This document shows positions 1 through 11,189 of a stretch of DNA of 64,000 nucleotides, piece by piece. The stretch is from the NCBI GenBank assembly GCA_014529385.2, contig CM043957.1, positions 66,012,003 through 66,076,002 of the forward strand, read 5' to 3'. Position 1 is the stretch's first letter, and each line of letters opens with the position of its first letter. The translations under genes were made by a program, and so were the position numbers. Origin of the DNA: Adiantum capillus-veneris. Its lineage: Eukaryota > Streptophyta > Polypodiopsida > Polypodiales > Pteridaceae. The notes under the pieces are model-generated. The model worked only from the letters and a program-made list of their open reading frames with translations. It did not search any database and was not told the origin of the DNA.

Positions 1-19
1 ACAGCCTACTCTATCACAA

Positions 20-1246
20 ATGGAGACTCCTCTAATGAGCCCCATGGACCCATCTTACGTCATTTCACCTGGGGTCTCTATGCAATCTGAGCCTCCGGGC
101 GACAACTTTAGCTTCCCTAACTTGGCTCAACCCTCTATTAAGGAAAACACAAGGCTCACTCCAGGGATAAGCCTGACAGAGAATGTACCGATGACATCTA
201 CGGTTAGCGCAGTGCCACTACCTAGTGTCATAGTACCTAATATGGGGCCTCGATCGTATGTGCCTCTAGCCCCTTATGCACACATGGAAATCGAAGAGGA
301 TGGGTTGGACTCTGACACACCTCTACGATACCCTATTGAGTTAAATAGTGCCTATGGAAAAGTGCTATATAACGCCTTATTGGACACGGGTGCTAAATAT
401 AATCTGCTATCCTATGGGGTGTGGTGTCAGTTAGGGAAACCACCTCTATCTGAGAGTATTATCCAAGTCAAGGGTGTCAATAAGAAAAAAACTACGATTT
501 TTGGAATCTGGCACACTTCTGTCAGTTATGACAATGGAATTGTAGCTCAAGACTTTTTGGTCATGCCTACTGGAACTATGGAGGGTAATATAAACCTAGG
601 CCGCACGTGGATGATAGCCACCAAATGCACTATTGATTGGGGGACTGGGGGTGTTACAACGCAAAAGACAACTCTTAGCCCTACCACTCAAGCCATAGTC
701 CCTGAGATATTGCCTAAGGAAATAAAACCCAAGACATTGCATGTCCAGGAGGTTGAACCATACGTCCCCATAGCCCAACTCTCTAGAGCTTCAACTGATG
801 TAGTTGAAAGAAAGCTTGAGACACACAAGACTCATCCTAAGGTAACGAAGAAAACATACAAGTGGGTCCCTAAAGCTTCTTTAGTGACCATAGCTAGTGC
901 TAAAAGACAGAAGCCTTGTAAGAAACGTACCACTCGCTCCAAGAAAAGTAAGAAAATGTTGCGATGGATCCCTAAATGACTATTGGAAGCCCAAGGCTAC
1001 TATCAAGGAAATGATCAAATCTGGGTGCCAAAACGTAGATTGTGCTCTTACCTATCACCTGACCCAAGTGAGCCCAATCCCGTATCTCCAAAACGAATCA
1101 ATGATCGTGGAAAGAAAAAAATCACAGAATGCTACACACCCGCTCCCGAGCTAGTTTGGGTACCAAAGAAAGAACGATTTGTTCCACCTAGCTCAGGAAG
1201 GGGGAGTCCCATGAAGCTTCTAGCTCCTCATGTAATACATCCATAG
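20..1246 (+). pseudogene. Retropepsin-like (aspartic protease) frame of an LTR element, one internal TGA
   Basis: A 319-residue frame ends at TGA 977-979 and continues in the same frame to 1246, so I read one protein of about 408 residues with a single stop. The first ~95 residues are low-complexity, rich in P, S and T. A retropepsin-like core follows: Asp122-Thr-Gly-Ala within LLDTGAKYNLL is the catalytic signature of clan AA proteases. The C-terminal part is Lys-rich and carries four W-[VI]-P-K motifs (near 862, 964, 1020 and 1157), two on each side of the stop or abutting it. No reverse transcriptase or integrase follows; a polypurine tract and LTR start come within 300 bp. The window edge cuts the upstream part. 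The protease call is fairly secure; the family is not, and the stop could be a mutation or a readthrough site. Confidence 0.6.
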
Positions 1247-1518
1247 AGGTAAAAGCTTCTACACAGCCTCCATCTATAGTAGTGGACCTCCATGAAGCTA
1301 CAAAAGAATCCACACATCCCAGTGTTCAAGAATCACCTGATGAACCACTTCAAGTTCGATCCTGGGAGAGTACCTTACCACCCTTGCAACTTGACGAGGC
1401 ACCTAGGGTAATAGAAAACTACTGGCAAAAATCCTCACCTATTACCAACTGAAACAATTAGTTTCAAAGGGTGACAAGCTCATTTCAAACGGTATGATCT
1501 ACCCAAGGAAGGGGGGAG
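1247..1518 (+). promoter_or_regulatory. 3' untranslated end and polypurine tract of the left-edge retroelement
   Basis: About 250 bp of non-coding sequence leads to the purine run at 1505-1518 (aaggaaggggggag), directly followed by TGTTTGTGGACA. A purine run abutting a TG start is the normal plus-strand priming site and LTR boundary of an LTR retrotransposon. Confidence 0.5.
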
Positions 1519-2297
1519 TGTTTGTGGACAGTCATCATTCATTTGTTCCCCTCTCAACCTTTCTCCCTGACCTCTTAATCTCCGATCTTAGGGAATGTAC
1601 ATATAAAGCTTTATACTCACAAAAAAACAAAAAATAAAGATCAAGAGAAATTAGCAAACGAGTATGCACATTGAAAGTCAAAACATTGACTCAGACCTAC
1701 ACATGTCACATCTGGTACAGTGAAACAGAAACCTATGCCATAAAACACCTTTGATCCTCATCACTTGAGTGATGGAGGGTAGGTAAGATTAGTACGATAG
1801 GAGTGTTTCTGTTTTAGAGTTGAGAGATTAGCAAAGTTCTCTTTTCCCACTGATGTGCCTCCTAGAGGTATTGTTTTTGTTTCATAGTGTGTACAGGAGC
1901 ATGTTGCTATTGATAGGATTTGGACCTTCATGGAACCTTTCTCTCGTTCACACTTCAAATCAAGCGCGACCATCAACACAAACAGGTGTTTCTTGTCCAT
2001 TAGCATTGCCCCTTATTTTTTTTGCATCTATGATTGTCTGCTTTGATTGTGATTGGTAGCATAATATTCAGCGCATTGGCTTAGTATCAAACATTTAATT
2101 CAATGTAATGTTTTGTCATAATCACTTGTCTAGGTTTAAAAATCAAGCAGTCCGACTAAGCTAGTTTGACCAAGCTAGGTATTAGAAATCTTCTCTTAAT
2201 ACCATGGGGAATGCGTTCCTAATAAGCAATGGTTACTTAGGTTCTTAATCCGATTTAGGCAGCATTGTATGAAATGTACTAGGGCTTTCTAGTGGGC
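1519..2297 (+). other. LTR-like start, then non-coding sequence
   Basis: Begins TGTTTGTGGACAG after the polypurine tract and carries a TATA-like box, catataaagc, near 1600, as an LTR U3 would. I could not find the LTR's other end or a partner copy. The rest up to the TTAA element is unassigned and holds no convincing gene. Confidence 0.35.
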
Positions 2298-2301
2298 TTA
2301 A

Positions 2302-3840
2302 CACTAGGTTGGTAATTGGACACTTTTATGTCCTGGGACACTTTTATGTCCTGTTAAGTGACCATTTTCCTTGAATTATGTCAAGAGTTTCAAAATGGAT
2401 TTTGAGGTGCTATCTTTCTAGAAAGTTGTCTCATGAGCTGATGCGATTTGACGATGATAATAAGTCGTTCGTATTGATCGTTCATTTTATTGATATAGTT
2501 ATTCTTCCATAGAGTTGGAAACACATCATGATGTCATGAAAAAATCCCATGGAAGAATAATCATCTCAATGAAAAAGAATCAATACGAACAATATTTAAT
2601 CATCAAGAAAATGTATCATGGCATCATGGAACAACTCTATAAACCAATAATCATGTTGTTAATGAACGACTAGTACATCTTTAACCTTGTCCTTGCACAA
2701 CATTTCACAACCTAAACTGTGTGAAAAAACGGGTCCTGTTTTTGGCTTTTTTCAACTTTTTGCAACTATACCACTCTAGAATTCATGATGGTGATGTCTA
2801 TAATGCTAGAGAACTATCTTTAGTAGTCCTCAACATGTCCTGATGCTTCTAGGGAGAAATAAATGTTAAAGTTGTATGTTTTGACCAAATTACAAAAATT
2901 GTCAAATCCTGTTTTTTAGCCAATTTTAGCTCTTCTATGATTTTTTTGGTGGCTTTCATGATATCCAAATGCATTTTTTATTTTCTATGTCGCATATTGT
3001 AACATAAAGCTAATATTCCTTGAGTTTTGGGGCACCTAATTCCCTATTTTGCATAGTAGACAACGATGGTTGATTTTTTCAATTATAGAAGAAAACGAAA
3101 CATTCTAGTATATCAAGTATAGCTTTTTCAATATTGTTAGTTTCTTGTGACAACTACATGCATTTTGTAGGTAGTAACCATATCTAGTCATAAGGATCAA
3201 ATTTGGCTAGATATTGAATAGTTTCTATGGGATTCTACAACTCATAATGTTGAACCCAGTTTTTTCATGTTTGCTATATTTAGCACTCATCTTTGTCCCC
3301 AAGATTCCCCTTGGTAAGAGATGTATTATTCTTTTGACATGCTCCATGGCTCCTTATGAGCCTAAAGGACAATAGGGAACTAAGAAAAGATGCATATATT
3401 ATTTGTATTGAGGATGGCTATAGAAACTTTGATGATAGGTTTGCAGAATGGTAAAAATTCAACTTTTTTGTACCTATTTCTTTTGGAAAAACAAAAAATA
3501 GCGAGTGAGAAGCAATCATATGTTCTGATCACCAACCCATTGAAGTTAACTAGGGAATTTATCTCAAGTCCTACAAAAATCCCTAATCTTATTTTTATGC
3601 AACAAAACGTAAAAAATGACTGTTTTGATGAAAATGTACTGGTCCATCAACTTTGGAGGCTTGGTGTGACCAAAAGATGAGAAATTTTACAAGTTTCTTT
3701 TTTTTTCCATGTGTAGTAGTCCTTGAACTATAACCTCATGAAAGGATTTTACAAAATGAGTGAATCTACTATGGTTTTGGAGGTTTTTTTCAAAACCCTG
3801 AAAGGACACTTTTATGTCCTGTTAGGTTACCAACCTAGTG
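2302..3840. mobile_element. TTAA-flanked non-autonomous DNA transposon, copy 1
   Basis: The ends are CACTAGGTTGGTAA and its inverse TTACCAACCTAGTG, flanked by TTAA at 2298-2301 and 3841-3844. The subterminal near-palindrome GGACACTTTTATGTCC occurs twice at the left end and once at the right. It matches copy 2 (16096-17414) along its length, except that about 35 bp are replaced by a ~240-bp foldback at 2440-2680. No transposase frame is present; the longest frame (3390-3680) has no recognisable domain. A TTAA target duplication is the hallmark of piggyBac-type elements; the assignment is by target site only. Confidence 0.75.
2440..2680. repeat. Nested foldback (MITE-like hairpin) inside TTAA copy 1
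   Basis: Absent from copies 2 and 3 at the equivalent place. The arms at about 2466-2510 and 2549-2590 are complementary over some 40 bp with small mismatches (GTTCGTATTGAT against ATCAATACGAAC, and ATTCTTCCAT against ATGGAAGAAT). A second, weaker pairing joins 2505-2540 with 2614-2643, and AGTCGTTC at the left recurs inverted as GAACGACT at the right. It replaced native sequence instead of inserting cleanly. Confidence 0.55.
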
Positions 3841-3844
3841 TTAA

Positions 3845-4660
3845 CCCTATTGACCTTTAGCTTAAGTATTATAAAGGGAGTTTACTAATGTGATGAGCCT
3901 GGGGAGGGTAACAGTGTTATATGACCCCCCAAAGTTACAAAATTAAAATACTGAAAATGAACAAACAAAAAATCAAAGTGCCACAATGTAAAATTTTAAG
4001 CTGGAAGAGAAATCCCTGCTTAAATTGGTACTTCACTCACATGTATCGCCTATGGTACTTGAGCCCTAGAGGTTCCCAGTGTGGGCGCTTTTCCTTGAAA
4101 AGCAAAAAATCCAAGGCATACAAAATAAGCACACACATCATAATTGAATCAATGTGAAAAGACTTTTGGGGGGTCAAAGAAAAAGTAATCAATCAGGCGA
4201 TGATTTCATGAGAAATTCCTTTTATCGTAGCTTAACTACAAAGTCTTCTAGGTATAGCCTCTAGTCAGCCCTCGAACATGAATACTTGGCTCTCGCGATT
4301 AAACAACTTAATTGACCACTGAAAATTAAGAAGCTTACCCATGGTATTAATATTCGATCTCTAGTGCCTTTCGACCGTCAAATTAGCGACCCCAGACTTG
4401 TTTAATTTTTTACCTTGACATCTGTTTATGCATTTGATTACATTGAAATTTAATGTTCATTGCTACCAAATTGTTTGAAATTCTTTTACCAATCAATTTG
4501 TCTTCCTAAAACTGCATATGCTTTTTAAGAGAATGCCATTACTGTGCCAATGTTGTTGGATTTTGCAGTGACTGAAGAAGGCTAAGGACATTCATCTCAA
4601 ATGCTCTTCCACCTCGACGAACCAGCTTCAACTCAATAGCTTCCGAGGACGGAATCTACA
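3845..4660. other. Non-coding stretch with one candidate inverted-repeat element
   Basis: No gene recognised. At 3922-3934 and 4163-4176 a ~13-bp inverted repeat (TGACCCCCCAAAG and its inverse) bounds 255 bp, the size of a MITE. I see no clear target duplication, so this is only a candidate. The 3' part leads into the polypurine tract at 4661 and may be the tail of a degraded retroelement. Confidence 0.3.
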
Positions 4661-4967
4661 TCAGGAAGGGGGGCATGTTAACCCTCACGGCACACGGACA
4701 CCCTATGATCTATAAACGTTGTATTATTTAGAGTCAGGTACCGGGCTTGTCGGACCAATAGGAAAAGGGTAAGGGTGATCGCCGATGAGAGGCGCACTCT
4801 AACTGGGACATTCAAGGGATTAGTTGGCTAAGCATGGGTTCCCAAGTGTGAATGGGGTGAGCTCATATAAAAGCCAACTAAACCTAATTTTTACTCATTC
4901 TCTCATTTGTGCAATAGAAGAGTGCTCTTGCTCCATCTCCATCTCCATCTTCTTCTTCTTCACCTCC

Positions 4968-5044
<77 letters not shown>

Positions 5045-5288
5045 TGTGTGCGATCGAGCATTACGAAGGCACGACGGCGGAAAAGCGGTTGAGCGCGGCA
5101 CAACTGCAGCTTCTTCTTTATCGCGGCGAGGAATCCACCACGAAGGCGAGCGTAGAGCGGTGAGTGACACACCCTTTGCTCTCTTGAGCTTGCTAGTTTA
5201 GGCTTGTTGTGTGCTTGGAGCCATTTGTGGCTCGTACACGGTGTATCGGCAAGTCCCTTGCTTTGAGAGTGCGGCAAGGAGCGCACAA
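4661..5288 (+). mobile_element. Polypurine tract and LTR (truncated) of a gypsy-type element
   Basis: The purine run tcaggaaggggggca (4661-4675) is followed by TGTTAACCCTCACGG, a typical PPT/LTR junction. The LTR has a TATA-like box catataaaag near 4863, and about 105 bp downstream a (TG)n(GA)n compound microsatellite. At about 5288 the sequence changes abruptly to Tat pol coding sequence, so the LTR is probably cut there. No second copy of this LTR was found. Confidence 0.5.
4969..5042. repeat. (TG)18(GA)19 compound microsatellite
   Basis: Pure TG dinucleotides run from 4969 to about 5004, then GA to about 5042. Several apparent reading frames across it, rich in VCVC or ERER, are products of the repeat and not genes. 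Confidence 0.95.
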
Positions 5289-6724
5289 AGATCCCCACAG
5301 TACAAGGATGCGGCCCATCTACTTTGCTAGTAGGGTCATGAATGCTTTGGAGAGAGACTACACAGAAGCAGAACTCATGATGCTTTCTCTCATGTTTGCG
5401 GTGAGAAAGTTTAGATCCTACCTGCTACCAAAACCTTTTGTAATTCTCAGTGCAGAAAATTTGTTCCCTTGGGTGTCATCTCAAATGATCTTAGTACTAG
5501 GATCTCAAAGTGGATTATGGAGTTGCAAGAGTTTCAATACTCTTTCAAGGTAGAAGATAGTGTGCGTGCACAATTGGCAGGGATTCTCACTTATAGGGTG
5601 CATGAAAAGGAGATTAAGGAGCCTGAAGTAAAGACCCTACCATTGCCACCACCAAAAAGTATTCCTAATGCTTTTACCTTGTTCTTTGATGGAGTTTTTC
5701 GTCGAGCCACAGGAAAAGCAGGGGGAGGGCTAGTGTTGCTCAACCCAAGTGGAGAGGTGGTCATGAAAGAGAAGTTCAATCTACCAAGTTCAGCTAGCAA
5801 CAATGAAGCAGAATATGACACACTACTTCATGGTTTAAAAATATGCATTGGCCATGGTATACAACGTCTCATGGTAAAAGGGGATGCACTTCTCATTGTG
5901 AACCAGATGTTAGGCATTTGGGCATGCAAAAATGAAAGACTAAGGGCCAAAGTTCATACCATCTGTAGTTTGAGGAGGTGCAATTATATCATATTCCTAG
6001 GAAACAAAATGAAGATGCTGATTTACTTGCACAACAAGCTGTTGCATGTGTAAAGAAAGAAGTGCAGGTCATCATGGTGGCGGCTGCTGTGAATCAACCG
6101 AGGTACCAGGGATTGGAGTCATTGGCTCCCATTATTGGCTACATTTTGGAGGGTGAGTTTCCACAAGACTTCACGAAGGCTCAGAAGAGGAGACTCATGA
6201 AGAAGGCAAGTTTCTATCTCTTCCTAGAAGGCTCCCTCTATCAAAGAGGGAAGGATCAAGTGTGCAGAAGAGTACCAACTATCGAGGAAATTCCAGCCAT
6301 TCTAAAAGGTTTGCATGAAGAGGCATGTGGTGGTCATTTTGCCCAAGAATCAACTGTGAAGAAGATTTTGCTTGCAGGGTATGTTTGGCCAAGCTTGCAT
6401 GTAGATGTTCAACATTGGTGTAAAAGCTGTCACAATTGTCAGATAAATGGAAATAGAAGGTTGGTGCATGGCCCGAGGCAAATAGTGCTTGCAAATGGAC
6501 CCTTTGAAAAGTGGGGCATTGATGCTATGGGTCCTCTGCCTAGGACAAAAAATGGTAAACTCTACATTCTAGTGGCTCTAGACTATATGACTAGGTGGGT
6601 GGAAGCTCAAAGTGTGGCAAGAGTGAATGAGAGGACAGTTAGCAAGTTTGTGTACAATCACATTTGTTGCAGATTTGGCACACCTTTGGAGATACTTGTT
6701 TTCTATCAAGTCATATCCTTCTAA
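5289..6724 (+). pseudogene. Tat-like Ty3/gypsy pol fragment: RNase H, archaeal-type RNase H, integrase N-half (element B)
   Basis: Three successive frames joined by frameshifts near 5465 and 5978 give a collinear pol fragment. First comes the end of the RT-linked RNase H (MRPIYFASR, then the Y-T-x-x-E region). Next is a second RNase H with all four acidic residues visible: FFDG, NNEAEY, VKGDALL and NEDADLL. Then the integrase zinc-binding region (HEEACGGH and CKSCHNC) and the first part of the DDE core (GIDAMGPLP). It stops being similar after FGTPLEI near 6697, before the second catalytic Asp. A dual RNase H pol is typical of the plant Tat lineage (known for the family). The 5' edge coincides with DPHSTRMRPI, which is also the deletion edge in element A. 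Confidence 0.8.
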
Positions 6725-7191
6725 TTCGAGTGCATGAGGTACTTATTTTACGACCTTATTAGGAATTAGGGTATCAACCTTCAATCCCTGTTTTTCTACT
6801 AAAACAGTCCTGTATCTTGAGATACTACACTCCGTTTTGGTCCATATAGAAGTTTCCCTATTTTTTGGCTCTAACCTCTCCTTCAAACTCAATGGTATGG
6901 TCAGCTATCTTCATTACAAACTCCTTGTTAGGATCCAGATAAATCTGGCTTCATACTTGTTGGTTTTGAAGAAGGTCAAGATATGATTGAAGTTGAGAGA
7001 GGTCCCACCTCTTGATTGAGTTGAAAAGGAGGACATCTCAAAGCTTGAGTTAGAATAAGTGCTGAGAACTTCTTTTGCAATATTTTCTAATGGTCTCTCC
7101 TGGTTTACACTCTCTTATGTGGATTCTCTACTCCTATTATCCCCAAAGATACACAAGCTCCCCAAAACTCTACCAGATCTGAAGTTCATAT
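6725..7191. other. Unassigned stretch between element B and element A
   Basis: No gene recognised. On the minus strand short open stretches read like degraded polyprotein, but stops and frameshifts prevent any assignment. The last bases (catat) form the left side of a probable target duplication of element A. Confidence 0.3.
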
Positions 7192-9350
7192 TGAGGCGTT
7201 TCGGGGTGGGCAACAACACAGGCTACCTCTAAACACCCATCAAGGCTCCTGTGCTTCTCAGTTGTGGCCAGGGCAACCACAAGAAAGGAACAACAACAAC
7301 AAATGCACAAGTAAACAAGTGAAGGGGCACCACCTACTTATAATATGCGAGCTAGGACGCAGAAGAGATTTTGTCACAAACCAAGTAGATGCGCCACAAA
7401 ACACACACAAGCAGCCTCACACCAAGACACACACCAAATGGAGGAGAGAGAGCTCGAGCAAAGTGAAGAAAGAGAGAAATGGAACTTATGTAATACCTTG
7501 TTTGTGACTTGCAAATGGAGATGGTTCGTTATGATGTTATCGTAGAGCTTGTATAAAGCTAACTCAATGCTTAGTGAATGCTAAACATTGCCAACACACA
7601 CACACACACACTGTCTTAGGGTGTGGGAGACATCTCACTACAATACCCTCTTACAATGGACACAAAATTGGGATTACTTTCTCAAACAAGATCAAATGAT
7701 AGAAACTTAAAATATAAAAGTCACCTTGAATTCACCAAATTGTATTGCACAAATGGAAGGACAAAGGATTGAACATTGAATCACGCCTTTGATGCACAAA
7801 ACCTAAATTATTGATGATGGAGGAACATATACAATAGTAGTTTTGAGATTTTGAACTCACGCTCTCTCACTTGCAATGTGTAGTTTAAAAGCTTCCCACA
7901 CCAAAGTTGAATCTCACAAAGTGGTCGCTATGCCTAAGTATCTCCTCATGCATAGAGTGTTGGGGTGCTATGTGAGATGTTGGAGATGATTAACAAGAAG
8001 GAGAGGGTCTTATTTATAGGTTGACGACCTCCCATTAAGATTATTGGAACCTAACAAATTAGGATTATGATTTTTTGTGAATATCAAAACATTGCGAGCC
8101 TTCTTTTTCTTTTTGACTCATGGATGTGGGCTCAAAAGAGAGCATTATTGATGGTATATAAGGTGTAAGTAGAGTTTTAAGGAAGGAGAGAGAGAGAGAT
8201 GATAATTTTGAGCTATGGAGTAAAGGAGAGATGGGAATGGTGAAGAAGATGAAATAAGCCATGAAAGTTATAGGTTTGAGTGAGGGATGAAAAGGAATGA
8301 GTGTGTGTGTGTGTGTGTGGAAGTATGAAAGGAGGTGAGAAAAGACTATGGGTTACTTTGTGAGAAAAGTGGGTAGACTGGGATCCACACAAAAAATCCT
8401 ATGTCATCGGTGGTACCTCAAAAAATTATCAAAAAATTGGAAGTGATTATTCAACTCTTTGTCCACATTTTGTCTTCTAATCACCACTTCAAAATCGGAG
8501 TGGAGATGGTTATCAAAAATCCCACCAAAATGCCTAGTTTTCTTCACAAAAAAATCTTCCGTGGCCCCCCTTTTGTTGAATTTCATAAGGCCCCACAGGT
8601 GAGCTCCTCCTTGCATGAGAACATGACCTAATAGATTTCTAGAGGTTTGAAAACATGCATGGTTGTGGATTATGCACAAATATAATATATGGATATGATG
8701 GAAAAAAGAATTTGTATATAGTTAATTCATGGAGTCTAGAATAATGTGATATATATATATATATATATATATATAGTAAATATATGAAAATATAGGGAAC
8801 CAAATGAGGAGGGTCCTCATTTTTTTCATTGATGTATACTTATTTACAAGAGATAAGGAAAAATACTTGTAGGAAATAGGAATTTAGTGAAAGGCAATGA
8901 CTGATGGTGAAAGGTATTTTTGAGGTTTTTCCTTGGAGTGGATTCACACCAAAAATAAGATAAGCTTGCATAAAATTCTTTTTTAAACAATACATGGTAA
9001 GAAAGATCATGGTAATGGTGAGTAAATGTACATAGCATACTTCGATAAATAACACACACCTAGGCATACATATTTAAATAAATACCAAAAATAATTATCA
9101 TAAAAAATCCCTATATTTAGGTCCTATATACAATGAAATACTTATACACAAAAGGGCCATTATTTATTTTGTTTGCTCTACTAGCCCAGTGACTCTTAGT
9201 GAGGGTTTTTAAGGAGATATAGGAAAAGTCCCCTAACTCACACACGCCTATGTATAGTGAAAGGGTGAAGATAGCCACAGTGTTTGGGTGATTTTGGTAG
9301 GGTGAGGTAGCTCACTATGGAAATTACGGAGAGCCAAAAAATAGCTATCA
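7192..9350 (-). repeat. Element A 3' LTR (2.16 kb)
   Basis: On the minus strand it begins TGATAGCTATTTTTTGGC and ends CA. It aligns throughout with 13683-17556 apart from insertions in the latter. A minus-strand TATA box, TATAAATA, lies at 8011-8018. It contains short (CA)n, (GT)n and (AT)n runs, the last at 8749-8775. Small frames within it are not conserved in the partner LTR. Confidence 0.85.
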
Positions 9351-9366
9351 TTAGCCCTCCCCCAGG
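9351..9366 (-). promoter_or_regulatory. Element A polypurine tract
   Basis: On the minus strand the sequence is ATCCTGGGGGAGGGCTAA immediately before the LTR start TGATAGC, the expected place for plus-strand priming. Confidence 0.65.
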
Positions 9367-9589
9367 ATGATGGTACATTCATGTACGATCAAAAGGCATG
9401 TTTTCCAAATAGAGTGATTCTGGGTTGTCTATGATATCTCGTCCCTTGATAGGATTTTCATTATTTGGCTTCTTGTCACACTCATGCTTCATGAAATAAA
9501 ACTTACATGAGAAACATGCCTTTTGACAGATCTTTGGTAGATCCTTTGGTAGAAGGCAACTCAAATAGAACTTTAGGCGATACCTGTTT

Positions 9590-9962
9590 ACCTTCTTGGA
9601 GTACTCTCTGTACCATTCAAGTCCATATGCTGATAATAACTTGAATTAAAAGCCTTCTTGACTATGTATGGCCCCTACCATCTAGTTTCAAACTTGGCAT
9701 CAAAACGAACATCAAGTCAATTGTCATATCTTAGCACAAGATCTCCTTCCTTGATGCCTTTGTCGTTCTGTTTCTTGTTGAGCTTTTCTTTTGCTTGTAT
9801 AGCTTTCCTCTTGTAGCACTCATAGCCTGCTTCTTTTTTCCACTCAATCTCCACTAATGTAAGAAGTCGATCCGTTGATACCTCTTGATCATCTTGTGCA
9901 CCTTTGCCATGAAGGCATATTGTTGGGATGTTGAGCTTGATAGGTTGTAAAGCCTCTTGGCC
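9590..9962 (-). pseudogene. Element A integrase C-terminal region
   Basis: Minus-strand translation gives a broken but recognisable gypsy integrase tail: a Lys/Glu-rich helix-like stretch (WKKEAGYECYKRKAIQ), then a GDLVLRYDN segment and FETRWEGPYIVKKAF, the usual GPY/F-type module after the catalytic core. Stops interrupt it, one after RYDN. It lies directly downstream of the core at 9963-10300 in the element's sense. Confidence 0.6.
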
Positions 9963-10655
9963 CTAGACCAAGTGAAATGGCATGAACTCTCTGGCTTCCC
10001 TATATGTGGTTCCATACACCGACAAGGAAACATCTAAGAAGTCATCCCACAACTTTGTCTTATTTTGAACCATCTTTCTAATGATTCCTGCAATTATGTA
10101 ATTAGCCTTCTCCACCAAACCATTTGATTGTGGGTAGTAGGGTGTGCTGTGACGATGTAGAATGTGAAGCTCTTCACAAAATTCCGTGAGTAAACTCTTC
10201 TTGAACCCTAGGACATTATTAGAAATAATTTCCAAAGGTGTGCCAAATCTGAAACAAATATTAGTGTAGACAAACCTGTTCATTGTTTTCCCATTTACCC
10301 TTGCCACACTTTGAATGGGTCGCATCCTGGTACTGTGGGGATCTTGTTGTAGCAAAACAACACCAATTGTTTCTTTCCCAACACTAGAGCTAACAAATAG
10401 TGTGTACTTCCAACAAGGAGGCATAAGTGTTGGTAGTTTTGATAGAATGATTTTGATGTTAAAAAGATATTCTTCGAGCTCATCAAACCAAACAAACTCG
10501 ACTTGTTGTGTCAATTTTTGCAAGAGGTGAAGTAACTCCAAGGCCAAGTGAATGAAGCGTGATATATACTTCACTTCTTGAATGAATGAGATGACCTCCT
10601 TACGACTCTTGGGTGATGGTAACTCAATAAGATCTTTTGCCTTTGAAGTATCCAC
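9963..10655 (-). pseudogene. Element A RT connection/RNase H start fused to integrase core half
   Basis: The 230-residue frame starts with the RT thumb/connection (SRKEVISFIQEVKYISRFI) and the RNase H start (the VSSSVGKETIGVVLLQQ region). It reaches DPHSTRMRPI and then jumps straight to QSVARVNGKT, the middle of the integrase core. Element B shows about 1.28 kb (430 residues) between these two points, so this is an in-frame internal deletion. In the integrase half the second catalytic Asp is replaced (ISNNVLGF where ISDN is usual), while the Glu in NGLVEKAN is kept. RNase H and integrase cannot both work here. Confidence 0.8.
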
Positions 10656-10664
10656 TTCAATGCC

Positions 10665-11189
10665 TTACCAAGAAACTTTATGACCAAGCAAGAACACTTT
10701 ATCCTCACCTATGTGGAACTTTTTGGGGTTGAGCTGACCTCCCATGACATATAGCTTCTTCAAGCCTTCTTCTACCTTTTGTAGAGGCAATGCTTTAGAG
10801 CTATAGATACAAAAGTCATCTATGAACATTCTAATAAACTTCCCAAATAATGTTTGAAACACCATGTTCATGAATCGTTGATATGTTGCTAGAGCATCTA
10901 TCAAACCAAATGGCATGACTCTAAAAGCATAACAAACCCAAGGAGTGATGAAGGTTATTTTCAATTGATCCTCCAATGAAATACCTATTTGAAGGTAACC
11001 TAAGTAGCCATCGCACACACTGTACTTCTCGTGACCAGCTACCTCATTTAGTATCTCATCTTGAAATGGGAGGGGAAAGTGATTACTTTTTTTTGCCTCA
11101 TTTAGTGGACAGTAATCCACAAACACCCTCCACTTGCCATTCTTCTTGGGAGTGACAACAATGGGAGAGACCCACTGTAAATTCTCCAC
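10665..11189 (-). pseudogene. Element A reverse transcriptase
   Basis: RT palm and fingers of a Ty3/gypsy element: WVSPIVVTPKKNGKWRVFVDY, the first catalytic Asp in VCDGYLGYLQI, the FGLIDALATYQRFM region, and the active-site pair in FIDDFCIYSS, where YVDD or FVDD is usual. It ends at a stop just before the downstream frame, so one stop separates RT from the connection domain. It is shorter than a full RT because the N-terminal linker (11190-11655) is broken by stops. The two catalytic aspartates of the DD box are intact. Confidence 0.8.

Noticed and set aside
4824-5298. Several overlapping frames of 60-125 residues on both strands
   Set aside because: They are generated by the (TG)n(GA)n tract; residues are VCVC, ERER or HTHT/SLSL depending on frame.
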